A DNA stretch of 24,269 nt from RUG626 sp964411785 (GTDB lineage: Bacteria; Bacillota; Clostridia; Oscillospirales; Oscillospiraceae). The DNA is taken from assembly GCA_964411785.1 (NCBI GenBank), contig CAYPMJ010000013.1, positions 1 to 24,269 of the forward strand, read 5' to 3'. The notes under the pieces are model-generated. The model did not search any database and was not told where the DNA came from. It worked only from the letters and a program-made list of their open reading frames with translations. Position numbers and translations under genes: made by a program. This document shows, in pieces, positions 6,058-14,385 of the stretch (its first letter is position 1; the number at the start of each line of letters is the position of its first letter).

Positions 6058-8022
6058 CTATCTTCCGCCGCGCGTTCCGCCGCTCATGTTCCCGGGCTGA
6101 TTTCCGCCCATGCCGCCGGAGGCTGAGTAAACAAGGCTTGTCATGGTGATGGACATCTCATAAGAGCCGACGGTGAGAGTGTATGTCTCGCCCTTCAATA
6201 TATCGGCGCAGCTTAAAATCACGCAGGAGAAGGCCTGGTCTGTCACCTTTTCCAGCAGGACATTACCGTCTGAATCTTTTAAAGTAACCGTCGCGCCGGC
6301 GGCCTGACTTCCCACCGACGCCATGATGACGCCCTGGGTCGAATCGGAGCTGAAGTTCTGCGCCATGCTGCCGGCACCGGTCCCTATGAACGTGCCTCCG
6401 CTTATTGTACCGACGGTCTCATAGTCGACTATGGATGTGTCGCCGGAGTTGGGGCCTGAGGTGGTGATGGTGCCCCCAGTTATGGAGAGGGTTCCGTTTG
6501 AGTCCACCGCGTCGCCGGAGGCGTGGATATCAATGCTGCCGCCGGAGATGGTGATGCTCCCGGAGGAGGATGAAAAGCTCCGTCCCCCGCCGTACCTTGT
6601 ATCCCTGCCGCCCATGCCGCTTGAGTCGGTGCCGCCCGCGGCGTTTATGCCGTCGTCCGTGGCGACTATGGAGATCTCGCCGCCGGAGATGTCTACAGTA
6701 AGTCCCTCCAGCCCCTCATAGCACGTTGTTATTGTGATGGATGCGCCGTCGCGAATTGTGAGAGTCTCATCCGCGTGGAAGCCGTCGTCCCCTGTGGCAA
6801 GCTCAAAGGAGCCGGCGCTCACGGTGAGGGATGAGTTTGAGTGTACGCCATCGTCAGCGGAGTTTACAGTGAAGGCGCCCGCGTTTATGACAAGATTTCC
6901 GCCGGCCTTGATGCCCTTCATGCTGGTGCTCTCGTCGGAGCTCTCCGTTGTATGCTGCCATGCAAAGCCCCCGCGCCCGCCCATGAACTGGCCGTAGTTG
7001 CCGGAGCTTGCTTTGGAGCCGTTTTCGCTCCCCCCGCCCGCTGTTATGTCAAAGCTCCCGCCATCGATCATGAGATAATTTGACGCGCTGATCCCGTCGC
7101 CCTCGGCCGTGATTGCATAGGAGCCGCCCAGGATATATACAAAGCCAAGTGAGGCGTCGTCATCGTCCTCAGAATGGATGCCGTCCTTGCCCGAGGTGAT
7201 GGTAAAGTCACCGCCGGCGATCCTCACGCTCTCCTTCCCGTTCAGTGCCTGGCTTGCGGAGGAGACGGTGTAGGAGCCGCCTGTGAACACCAGGTCATCC
7301 TTGGACACAATGCCGTGTCCTGCGGGGGACTCCACGGTGAGGCTCCCCTGGCCGTTGAACGTCAGGTCGTCCTTTGAGAATATGGCTGCGTCTATATTGT
7401 TGTCGTCAATGGCGATAAACTCCCCTGCGTTTGACAGCGTGTTCTCAGAGCCCGGCGCAGTGGTGACAAAAACCTTGTCGGCCTGGCGGATGTACAGTGC
7501 AGCGGAGGTTCCGCTGGATATTGATACACCGTCGAGAACAAGCTGCAGCTTATCATTATTCCCCGCGTCAACGATTATCATACCGTCGGTAAGCGTACCG
7601 GAGATGATATATGTCCCCTCGTCCGTGATGGTTACGGAGGAGCCGCTGATCTCAACGGCGTTTGAGCTGCACTGTGCGGTGCTCCCGTTCAGCGTTATAT
7701 ACGCAGCGGCAGTCTCATCATACCCCGCCTCATAGTCCCTGTTGGAGAACATGTCCGACGAATCCGCCGTATTCCCCGCGCTCTCACCCGTCCCGCCATT
7801 CGTCGTCCCGCCATTCGTCGTTCCGTCGTTCGTCGTCCCGTTATTCGTCGTCCCGTTATTCGTCGTCCCGTTATTCGTCGTTCCGCCGCTGTCACTTGTC
7901 ACTCCGCCATTTGTCGTCACTCCGCCTGCCGTGCCGCCCGCCGTGCCGTTCCCGCAGCCGCCAAGCAGCAGGATAACGGCAAGGCAGAGCGCCGGCAGAC
8001 CTTGCACCAGATTTTTCTTCAT
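6058..8022 (-). CDS. Carbohydrate-binding lipoprotein, Cthe_2159/DUF4353 type
   Basis: A 654-residue lipoprotein. The ATG at 8022 is chosen because it begins MKKNLVQGLPALCLAVILLLGGC, a textbook lipoprotein signal with lipobox LGGC (lipidated Cys23); the frame extends further upstream into DUF4956 without meaning. A Thr/Asn/Gly repeat linker follows (about 48-79), then a long body of short strand repeats such as DDGIHSEDDD, SADDGVHSNSS, ATDDGINAAGG and ASGDAVDSNG. These repeats mark the right-handed beta-helix of the Cthe_2159 family, whose founding member binds acidic polysaccharides such as polygalacturonate in a calcium-dependent manner. The C-terminus (about 560-654) looks like a small beta domain ending in a Gly/Arg-rich tail. 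It is third in the run after the VTC polymerase and DUF4956 genes (17-base gap). Probably displayed on the outer face of the membrane. Ligand unproven. Confidence 0.9.
   Translation of the reverse strand: MKKNLVQGLPALCLAVILLLGGCGNGTAGGTAGGVTTNGGVTSDSGGTTNNGTTNNGTTNNGTTNDGTTNGGTTNGGTGESAGNTADSSDMFSNRDYEAGYDETAAAYITLNGSTAQCSSNAVEISGSSVTITDEGTYIISGTLTDGMIIVDAGNNDKLQLVLDGVSISSGTSAALYIRQADKVFVTTAPGSENTLSNAGEFIAIDDNNIDAAIFSKDDLTFNGQGSLTVESPAGHGIVSKDDLVFTGGSYTVSSASQALNGKESVRIAGGDFTITSGKDGIHSEDDDDASLGFVYILGGSYAITAEGDGISASNYLMIDGGSFDITAGGGSENGSKASSGNYGQFMGGRGGFAWQHTTESSDESTSMKGIKAGGNLVINAGAFTVNSADDGVHSNSSLTVSAGSFELATGDDGFHADETLTIRDGASITITTCYEGLEGLTVDISGGEISIVATDDGINAAGGTDSSGMGGRDTRYGGGRSFSSSSGSITISGGSIDIHASGDAVDSNGTLSITGGTITTSGPNSGDTSIVDYETVGTISGGTFIGTGAGSMAQNFSSDSTQGVIMASVGSQAAGATVTLKDSDGNVLLEKVTDQAFSCVILSCADILKGETYTLTVGSYEMSITMTSLVYSASGGMGGNQPGNMSGGTRGGR
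7801..7890 (-). repeat. 15-base tandem repeat encoding a Thr/Asn/Gly linker
   Basis: Six consecutive 15-base units of the form CGTCGTCCCGTTATT (plus strand), three of them identical (7831-7875), with diverged units on both sides. They encode N-N/G/D-G-T-T pentapeptides in the lipoprotein linker between the membrane anchor and the beta-helix. Copy-number change would keep the reading frame and alter only linker length. Confidence 0.85.
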
Positions 8023-8039
8023 ATGGAACTCACTTTCTT

Positions 8040-8735
8040 TTAAAGACCTGTCGTCATGGTCTCCTGTTTTGAGATACTTATCTCCAGATTCCCGTTCCGG
8101 CAACGCAGTTTATCAATCAATTCCTTTTCAACGTCAGGGCTCTTCAGCGCAATGTCATAGGTGAGCCTGAAGAGGCTCCCCATGTTGGTGGTTCTCACGC
8201 TGGTGAGCTCCCAGGATGTTGCGTACTGGGGAAACAGCTTCTCAAACACATCGGTGTAATCCAGATCCTCCGGTATGGTGATGTGCAGCGTCTTGTAGAG
8301 CTGACTGTTCTTCTTCGCTCCTAAGTCAAGCCGGCTGTAGAGCATGGAGACGGCGCTGAGGATGACAGTGAAGAGAAAAGCATAGCCCAGATAGCCCATG
8401 CCGGCTATCATTCCAGCGCCCATGGCCAGGAACAGAATTCCAATCTCCTTCGCCGTCCCCGGCGCTGAGCGGAACCTGACCAGACTGAAGGCCCCTGCCA
8501 CGGCCACTCCCGTACCTATGTTGCCGTTTACCATCATGATGACCACGCACACGACCGCGGGCAGCAGGGCCAATGTGGCGACGAAGCCTCTGGTGAATCT
8601 GGTGCGGTACATGTAGGCGAAGGCCAGGATGAGGCCTATCGCCAGGGAGCACCCGACGCAGAGCAGGAAGTCCCCGACGGATACGACTCTTGTCATATCC
8701 GTGTCAAAGATGCCGTTGAAAATATTGCTAAGCAT
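8040..8735 (-). CDS. DUF4956 membrane protein
   Basis: A 231-residue protein starting at the ATG at 8735, with GGAGG 8 bases upstream; an in-frame extension to 8789 lacks a site. Four membrane helices lie between about residues 20 and 132, followed by a soluble domain of about 95 residues. The signature GAFSLVRFRSAPGTAKEI (81-98) between helices 3 and 4 is the hallmark of DUF4956. The family has no proven activity. It is found next to VTC-type polyphosphate polymerases and CotH or Cthe_2159 proteins, so a role as membrane partner of the polymerase is inferred from context. The start overlaps the end of the polymerase gene by 8 bases (translational coupling) and the stop is 17 bases from the lipoprotein start. 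Confidence 0.9.
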   Translation of the reverse strand: MLSNIFNGIFDTDMTRVVSVGDFLLCVGCSLAIGLILAFAYMYRTRFTRGFVATLALLPAVVCVVIMMVNGNIGTGVAVAGAFSLVRFRSAPGTAKEIGILFLAMGAGMIAGMGYLGYAFLFTVILSAVSMLYSRLDLGAKKNSQLYKTLHITIPEDLDYTDVFEKLFPQYATSWELTSVRTTNMGSLFRLTYDIALKSPDVEKELIDKLRCRNGNLEISISKQETMTTGL

Positions 8736-9447
8736 ACAGCCGTCCTCCAAACTTATTTCCCGCAATTTCCCGGCAGTAAGCCTCGCCATATTTGGAAAAA
8801 GAGGTCTGATAGATGTGATTTGATGTGAGAAAATCCGTCATCCACAGCGGGATGCCGCCCGGGGTCTTTATCTCCATGAGCACCTGTCCCGGTTCTAGCA
8901 GCTGTGTGCCCCACACATCCGTCTCCAGAGACATGTCCTCCTCGCGGCTTACGATTCTGCTGTCAAACGTCACGCGAAAATCGTCCCCTGTGAGAGGGCA
9001 GAACGCGTCCCTCTCGTAGCTTAGAAAGCATGCGGGCTGCAAGGTTCGGTAATAGGTTCTGAAATACTCAATTTCCTCAACAATCTGTGAGTCCCCAGGG
9101 CGAAAGCCGCTGCCGCAGAGCCAGTCAAACGCCTCGTGCTCCGGAAGCGCCACACGCCTTTTGTATACGACTGAGTCGTATTTTTTCTTAAGCTCTACGA
9201 AAACCTCACTGTCCTGTTCAGCCTTCCGATAGCTGCGGATCCGCAGCTTTTCCTTATATACGGGCTTCTCAAGGGAGTGCCTGATGAGCCTGAATGTATC
9301 GGTGTCAAAATAAACATTGCGGATGACTGTGTGACCGTAATCATCCAGTCTCATATATGGCTCCATCACGGCCATGAGCTCCTGCTGCTGACGGCTGCTG
9401 AGTAAATACTTGATCTCATATCGGCTGAAAATAGCCTGATAGGTCAT
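8728..9447 (-). CDS. VTC-domain polyphosphate polymerase
   Basis: A 239-residue protein made of a single VTC domain, the triphosphate-tunnel fold of the yeast Vtc4 catalytic domain, which makes polyphosphate from ATP. Seen: FSRYEIKY (7-14), KEKLRIRSY (65-73), ELKKK (85-89), YKRR (95-98), ER (145-146), RVTFDSRI (158-165), MEIK (191-194) and SKY (218-220). These are the basic and acidic residues lining the tunnel, all present, so it should be active. The ATG at 9447 has AAGGAGG 8 bases upstream; a longer frame to 9525 starts almost exactly at the predicted transcription start, so it is rejected. First gene of the run and coupled to DUF4956. It is cytoplasmic with no membrane segment of its own, so DUF4956 may supply membrane attachment. 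Polyphosphate synthesis by bacterial members is inferred from the yeast enzyme. Confidence 0.9.
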   Translation of the reverse strand: MTYQAIFSRYEIKYLLSSRQQQELMAVMEPYMRLDDYGHTVIRNVYFDTDTFRLIRHSLEKPVYKEKLRIRSYRKAEQDSEVFVELKKKYDSVVYKRRVALPEHEAFDWLCGSGFRPGDSQIVEEIEYFRTYYRTLQPACFLSYERDAFCPLTGDDFRVTFDSRIVSREEDMSLETDVWGTQLLEPGQVLMEIKTPGGIPLWMTDFLTSNHIYQTSFSKYGEAYCREIAGNKFGGRLYA

Positions 9448-9532
9448 GGTGCGGACCTCCTTATAGAAAGCTTTAAAAAATGCGTCATCTGTTCCATGCA
9501 GCTCTCGCCGGTCTTCCAGAGCCATCTTTAAG

Positions 9533-9561
9533 TTTATACGGCAAAGTTTAATTTAAGTTAA
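9533..9561 (-). promoter_or_regulatory. Promoter of the polyphosphate-polymerase gene run
   Basis: Minus strand: -35 TTAACT (9561-9556, 4 of 6 consensus), 17-base spacer, -10 TATAAA (9538-9533), in an AT-rich stretch. The start would fall near 9526, giving a leader of about 80 bases to the ATG at 9447. Confidence 0.5.
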
Positions 9562-9916
9562 AAACATTTGAATAGTTCCGGTAAATAAATTTCCGCCGCA
9601 TGCCATTTAAAATGCTTATTTTGGAGCTCATAGTCCGCTATCTATGCAAAATTGCCTCTTAACAAAGTAAGATAGCCGGGAGATTAAGGCAGCACTCGTG
9701 CAGAGCCCGGGGCACCGGCGCTTCAGGATCAAAGGGCAGTCCTTCGCTGCCGCTGCAAGGTCTGAGCGTTAATCTGCAAATTGACAGCGTCATTTTAATA
9801 AAAATCACACGGCAATAGTTTACAGTGAAGGATTATTTGTACCCCAGTTGAGCCTTATGTAGTATAATAGATGAGTAATGTCCTGAATATATATTGATGT
9901 TCACGAGGAGGCTTTC
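9562..9916 (+). promoter_or_regulatory. Divergent intergenic region; -10 box of the beta-helix gene
   Basis: About 355 bases between the minus-strand promoter and the GTG at 9917. A consensus TATAAT is at 9863-9868, but no good -35 lies 16-18 bases upstream, suggesting an activator-dependent promoter or an alternative sigma factor. A TTGACA at 9781-9786 has no -10 at proper spacing. The middle (about 9680-9775) is GC-rich with short self-complementary pieces (for example GGGCAG/CTGCC at 9733-9751). I see no gene and no RNA family I can name. A GAGGAGG ribosome site sits just before 9917. Confidence 0.45.
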
Positions 9917-11791
9917 GTGGTGAAACGGGTTATATCATTTTTATGTATCGCGGCGCTCATATGCTCATTGACAGCGTGCTCAGGCACAGCTAAGTCCGGG
10001 ACAGACTATTCAGGTCAGACTCTCAAAGGGAGGGTTGTCGCGGTTGACGGCACGTTGGTCGCCGTTGAGCTTGGTGAAATATCTGATGTGGGCAGCGGAT
10101 TTGGACAGATACCCTCAGGAGGACAGTCCGGCGCCTCAGATGCCGGACCTTCGGGGGACGATGCACCCGACGGCGGGCAGGGCGCTCCGGACATGCCTCA
10201 GGGTGGCGGAGACGCTGAAAACGGCGAAACTCCGCCCGAGCTTCCGGACGGTGAGGGCGGCGGGAGCGCAGATCCGGGCGCCGGCGGCCAGGAGCCTGAG
10301 TCTGACATGCCTGAAGGGCAGCGCGGCGACGGGATGATGCCCGGAAGCACCGGGATGTCCGACGGCTTCACCGCCACAGGCGGGACAGCAATTGTCGATA
10401 TAAGCGGGGCTGCCATACTGCTTGAGACCGATTCGGAAAGCGGTGACAGTTCAGAGGGCTCCATGGACGATATTGTAGTTGGAGCGGTTCTCAGCATCGA
10501 GGTGGACAGCAAAAACTCAGTCTCAACGGTGACTGTTCTCTCTGTCGGCGGGAGCGGCAATGCGGGCGGGAGCGGGGGATTTGGCGGCTCCGGTGAGGTG
10601 ACGCAGGGTTCCTCCGCCAATACAATAGATTCAGACGGGGAATATTCCGGTACAAGCTACTCGTCCACGGGAGACGATGAAAATGCGCTCCGGATAGATG
10701 GCGCCACGGTCACACTGGACGGGATTACCGTAGATAAATCGTCCGGCTCCAGCTCAAACACAGAAAATGGCGATTTCTACGGCATGAACGCCGCATTGCT
10801 TGCGACTAACGGTGCAAATGTGACGATAACGAATGCCGATGTCACCTCCTCCGCGCAAAACGGCAACGGCGTCTTCAGCTATGGCACAGGGACTGTGGTG
10901 AATATCTCGGACTCCTCCATTGTCACGTCAGCGGATAATTCCGGAGGCATACAGACGACCGGCGGCGGAACAACCAATGCATCCAACCTGACAGTGGAGA
11001 CCTCCGGCTCCTCCTCCGCAGCCATCCGCTCTGACCGCGGCGGCGGCACAGTCGATGTGGACGGCGGCACATATGTTTCCAACGGGTATAATTCCCCGGC
11101 TGTCTACTCCACCGCCTCTATTGCGGTGAGGAACGCAGCGTTGACAGCGAATAATTCCGAGGCGCTGGTCATTGAGGGTGAAAACTCCATCACGCTGGAG
11201 AATTGTGACGTGTCGGGCAATATGAGTGACGATAAGGGGACAAGCTCGGATGAGAACGTCCACAGCGTCATGATCTACCAGTCCATGTCCGGTGACGCAG
11301 ACGTTGGAACTTCCTCGTTTTCCATGACCGGCGGTTCGCTGCTGTCCAATAACGGCGATGTATTCTATATAACCAACACGGCATGCTCCGTTTACCTGTC
11401 CGGTGTGGAGATATCAAGCAATGAGGAGTCGGGGTATCTCATGAACATCTGCGGGAACAGCGCATCTCACGGCTGGGGTACTGCCGGCAAAAACGGTGCG
11501 CAGGTTGTATTCGAAGCCTACGGGCAGTCGCTGGACGGAGATATCGTTGTGGATACGATTTCCAGCCTGGATATGACGCTCTCCGGCCGCAGCAGCTTTA
11601 CCGGGACAATAAATATCGTGGAAAACGCCTGGGACGGAGACGCCAGCTCAGGTAACGTGGATTTAACGGTCGAGTCCGGCTGCACATGGACGCTCACCGG
11701 GGACTGCACAGTATCCTCGCTCAACAACAATGGGACCATCATTTTCAATGGCTTCACAATTTACTTTACCGACGGCACGACGTATAATTAA
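9917..11791 (+). CDS. Beta-helix surface lipoprotein
   Basis: A 624-residue lipoprotein; the start is GTG at 9917 (or the adjacent GTG at 9920) after GAGGAGG. The N-terminus has a hydrophobic signal and lipobox LTAC (Cys21). Residues about 35-55 and 140-210 look like a small beta domain (GRVVAVDGTLVAVELG and GAVLSIEVDSKNSVSTVTVL), interrupted by a Gly/Pro/Asp/Glu-rich flexible stretch (about 62-150). From about 235 to the end the protein is repeated short strands (for example GANVTITNADVTSS, GTVVNISDSSIVTS and GGTVDVDGGTYVSNG), characteristic of a right-handed parallel beta-helix like pectate lyases and adhesins. No catalytic motif is visible, so binding or adhesion is more likely than cleavage. 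It is divergent from the polyphosphate-polymerase run, which carries another beta-helix lipoprotein of different sequence. Exact family not recognised with certainty. Confidence 0.85.
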   Translation: MVKRVISFLCIAALICSLTACSGTAKSGTDYSGQTLKGRVVAVDGTLVAVELGEISDVGSGFGQIPSGGQSGASDAGPSGDDAPDGGQGAPDMPQGGGDAENGETPPELPDGEGGGSADPGAGGQEPESDMPEGQRGDGMMPGSTGMSDGFTATGGTAIVDISGAAILLETDSESGDSSEGSMDDIVVGAVLSIEVDSKNSVSTVTVLSVGGSGNAGGSGGFGGSGEVTQGSSANTIDSDGEYSGTSYSSTGDDENALRIDGATVTLDGITVDKSSGSSSNTENGDFYGMNAALLATNGANVTITNADVTSSAQNGNGVFSYGTGTVVNISDSSIVTSADNSGGIQTTGGGTTNASNLTVETSGSSSAAIRSDRGGGTVDVDGGTYVSNGYNSPAVYSTASIAVRNAALTANNSEALVIEGENSITLENCDVSGNMSDDKGTSSDENVHSVMIYQSMSGDADVGTSSFSMTGGSLLSNNGDVFYITNTACSVYLSGVEISSNEESGYLMNICGNSASHGWGTAGKNGAQVVFEAYGQSLDGDIVVDTISSLDMTLSGRSSFTGTINIVENAWDGDASSGNVDLTVESGCTWTLTGDCTVSSLNNNGTIIFNGFTIYFTDGTTYN

Positions 11792-11822
11792 GACGTGTAA
11801 TCAAAGCGGTGATACATCCTGA

Positions 11823-11862
11823 AAAGGTGGGGGGACAGATGCGCATCTGTCCCCCCACCTTT
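11823..11862. terminator. Perfect 40-base palindrome, bidirectional terminator
   Basis: The half AAAGGTGGGGGGACAGATGC (11823-11842) is followed at once by its exact reverse complement (11843-11862). As RNA this makes a very stable stem ending in U's on both strands: TTTATATATAT after the plus copy, TTTT after the minus copy. It lies 31 bases past the beta-helix lipoprotein stop and 15 bases past the clpC stop, which converge here, so it can end both transcripts. Confidence 0.8.
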
Positions 11863-11877
11863 ATATATATGCATATT

Positions 11878-14307
11878 TCAGACTGCTATTTTGCCATCCC
11901 TTACATCCACAATGACCTCGTCTCCGGACTTTGCGCGTCCCTCAAGAAGCTTTTCCGCTATGCCGTCCTCCACTGTGCTCTGTATAAGGCGTCTCAGTGG
12001 ACGGGCGCCGTACGCCGGGTCGTACCCCTCCCGGGCCAGCAGCTCCACTGCCTCATCAGTCACGCTCATCTTAAGTCCCATCGTCTCCACGCGTCTGCCC
12101 ACCGTAACAAGCATATTCCGACATATCTTCTTAAGCTCCTCCTCGGTCAGCTGATGGAACACTATCGTCTCGTCTATCCTGTTCAGGAACTCAGGCTTGA
12201 ACGTCCTGCGAAGCTCTCCCATCACTGCGTCCCGGATGCGCTCGTCGGACATGGTCTCCTCATTTTCGCCGTTGCCGAAGCCCAGCCGGCCTCCCTTCCC
12301 GGTTATGCTCCTGGCTCCGACGTTCGACGTCATCACGATTATCGTGTTCCGGAAGTCAACCCTGCGGCCCTGGGAGTCCGTGAGCCGTCCGTCCTCCATT
12401 ATCTGGAGCATTATGTTGAATACATCCTCATGGGCCTTCTCTATCTCGTCAAACAATACCACAGAATATGGGTGGCGGCGCACCTTCTCCGTGAGCTGTC
12501 CGCCCTCGTCATAGCCCACATAGCCGGGGGGCGACCCGATCAGCTTTGACACCGTGTGCTTCTCCATGTACTCCGACATGTCCACGCGAATCATGGCGTT
12601 CTCGTCTCCGAACATCGCCTCCGCCAGAGCTCGGCAAAGCTCCGTCTTGCCGACACCCGTCGGCCCCAGGAGCAGAAACGACCCTATAGGCCGCTTCGGG
12701 TCCTTCAAGCCGACGCGCCCGCGCCTTATCGCCTTCGCCACGGCTGTCACTGCCTCATCCTGCCCGATCACACGGCTGTGCAGTATTTCCTCCATACGCA
12801 TCAGCCTTGCGCTCTCATCCTCGTTCAATGTGGTCACGGGTATACCTGTCCAGCCTGACACCACCTGGGCTATGTCCTCTGCGCGAACCGATTTTTCCAG
12901 TTTTCCCGTGTCCCACCTGCGCCTAAGCTCATCAAGCTCTGCGCGCTTTGCTCTCTCCTTATCCCGGAGCGCCGCTGCCCGCTCAAATTCCTGGTTCTCT
13001 ACCGCTGACTCCTTCTCGGCTGCCAGCGCCGAGATCTCATCCTCCACCGTCTTCAGATCCGGCGGCAGCTTCGTCTCCTCCATCCTCACGCGCGACGCGG
13101 CCTCGTCGATAAGGTCAATCGCCTTGTCCGGCAGATATCTGTCGTTTATATACCTGGACGACATCTTCACCGCGGCATCTATCGCCTCATCAGTTATCTT
13201 CAGCCCGTGGTGCGCTTCATATTTGTCGCGCAGCCCCTTGAGTATCTCCACCGACTCCTCCAGTGTCGGCTCCTCCACCTGCACCGGCTGGAAGCGCCTC
13301 TCCAGAGCGGCGTCCTTCTCGATATATTTGCGATACTCATTGAGCGTCGTCGCCCCTATAACCTGTATCTCGCCTCGCGAGAGCGCCGGCTTTAATATGT
13401 TGGACGCGTCTATCGCTCCCTCAGCAGCGCCGGCGCCTATGATGGTATGCAGCTCGTCGATGAACAGTATGACATCCCGGGCCTTCTTTATCTCATCCAG
13501 GGCGTTCTTTATGCGTTCCTCAAAGTCTCCCCGGTACTTGGTCCCCGCCACCATGCCGGACAGATCCAGCGCCACTACGCGCTTCCCTGTCAGCGTCTCA
13601 GGGACGTCGTTCGCCACTATCCGCTGCGCCAGGCCCTCGGCAATCGCCGTCTTGCCCACTCCCGGCTCGCCTATCAGCACCGGATTGTTCTTCGTTCTCC
13701 GCGACAGGATCTGCACCACGCGCTGCACCTCCTGATCCCGCCCTATGACAGGATCAAGCTCTCCTCGCGCAGCAGCCTCCGTCAGATCCCTTGAGAACTG
13801 ATCAAGGGTCTTCGTCTCCGTCCTCCGTCCGCCGGCCCTCTCACCCGTCCCGGGTTTCCGCAGCTTCTCCGGCGTAAACAGATTCAGTATATCCGTGTAT
13901 AGCTTGTTGGGGTCCGCTCCTGTCGCCACTATGATCTTGCACGCCACGCTGTCATACTCGCGAAGTATCCCCATAAGCAGGTGCTCCGTGCCCAGATAGC
14001 TGTGTCCCAGCCGCACGGACTCCGACGCGGCTATCTCAATTATCCGCTTTGCCCTTGGCGTCAGTCCCTGGACAGTGGTGGAGTCGCTCTCGCCGCGTCC
14101 CACATACTTCTCTATCGACGCCAGGATGAGCTCACGCGTCAGCCCGTTTTCACGCAGGACTCTCGCCGCTGTCCCGCCTCCCTCGCTTGCTATCCCTACA
14201 AGTATATGCTCGCTGCCCACATACCCATGTCCCAGCTCCGCCGCTGTCTCATGGGCTATATTCAGTACGTTCTTCGCATACTCTGTAAACCTGTCCTCAT
14301 ATTTCAT
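11878..14307 (-). CDS. clpC: ClpC, AAA+ unfoldase of the Clp protease
   Basis: An 809-residue Hsp100 ATPase that unfolds regulatory and damaged proteins and feeds them to ClpP in the cytoplasm. Domains seen: double N-domain repeat (about 1-145); first AAA+ module with Walker A GEPGVGKT (213-220) and Walker B LFIDE (281-285); a short middle domain with a UVR-like helix (ENQEFERAAALRDKERAKR, about 437-455), the segment that contacts adaptors such as MecA or McsB; second AAA+ module with GPTGVGKT (548-555), VLFDE (617-621) and NRIDE (709-713). An LGF tripeptide (675-677) is the ClpP-docking loop. All catalytic residues are intact and the length is normal. The start has GGAGG 8 bases upstream. 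It is the last gene of the ctsR operon, 78 bases after the mcsA-like gene, and should be repressed by CtsR. Confidence 0.97.
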   Translation of the reverse strand: MKYEDRFTEYAKNVLNIAHETAAELGHGYVGSEHILVGIASEGGGTAARVLRENGLTRELILASIEKYVGRGESDSTTVQGLTPRAKRIIEIAASESVRLGHSYLGTEHLLMGILREYDSVACKIIVATGADPNKLYTDILNLFTPEKLRKPGTGERAGGRRTETKTLDQFSRDLTEAAARGELDPVIGRDQEVQRVVQILSRRTKNNPVLIGEPGVGKTAIAEGLAQRIVANDVPETLTGKRVVALDLSGMVAGTKYRGDFEERIKNALDEIKKARDVILFIDELHTIIGAGAAEGAIDASNILKPALSRGEIQVIGATTLNEYRKYIEKDAALERRFQPVQVEEPTLEESVEILKGLRDKYEAHHGLKITDEAIDAAVKMSSRYINDRYLPDKAIDLIDEAASRVRMEETKLPPDLKTVEDEISALAAEKESAVENQEFERAAALRDKERAKRAELDELRRRWDTGKLEKSVRAEDIAQVVSGWTGIPVTTLNEDESARLMRMEEILHSRVIGQDEAVTAVAKAIRRGRVGLKDPKRPIGSFLLLGPTGVGKTELCRALAEAMFGDENAMIRVDMSEYMEKHTVSKLIGSPPGYVGYDEGGQLTEKVRRHPYSVVLFDEIEKAHEDVFNIMLQIMEDGRLTDSQGRRVDFRNTIIVMTSNVGARSITGKGGRLGFGNGENEETMSDERIRDAVMGELRRTFKPEFLNRIDETIVFHQLTEEELKKICRNMLVTVGRRVETMGLKMSVTDEAVELLAREGYDPAYGARPLRRLIQSTVEDGIAEKLLEGRAKSGDEVIVDVRDGKIAV

Positions 14308-14385
14308 CTCTCACACCTCCGCGTCTTCTCCCATTCCATGTGATTTTATCCCTGAGAAATCCATTATATCTGCAGGCTTTCCCTT

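Noticed and set aside
7801..7890. Possible CRISPR array
   Set aside because: The units are only 15 bases, contiguous without spacers, and lie in frame within a lipoprotein linker.
7742..8164. Repetitive Val/Pro/Phe open frame on the plus strand
   Set aside because: It arises from reading the 15-base linker repeats of the lipoprotein gene on the wrong strand.
9680..9775. tRNA, glycine or cyclic-di-GMP riboswitch in the divergent region
   Set aside because: No T-loop, no paired glycine-aptamer cores and no GEMM core could be traced on either strand.
12554..13735. Long plus-strand open frame opposite clpC (about 390 codons)
   Set aside because: It is the antisense of strongly conserved ClpC coding sequence, Ser/Arg-rich with no motif or ribosome site. 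The frame is open only because of clpC's biased codons.
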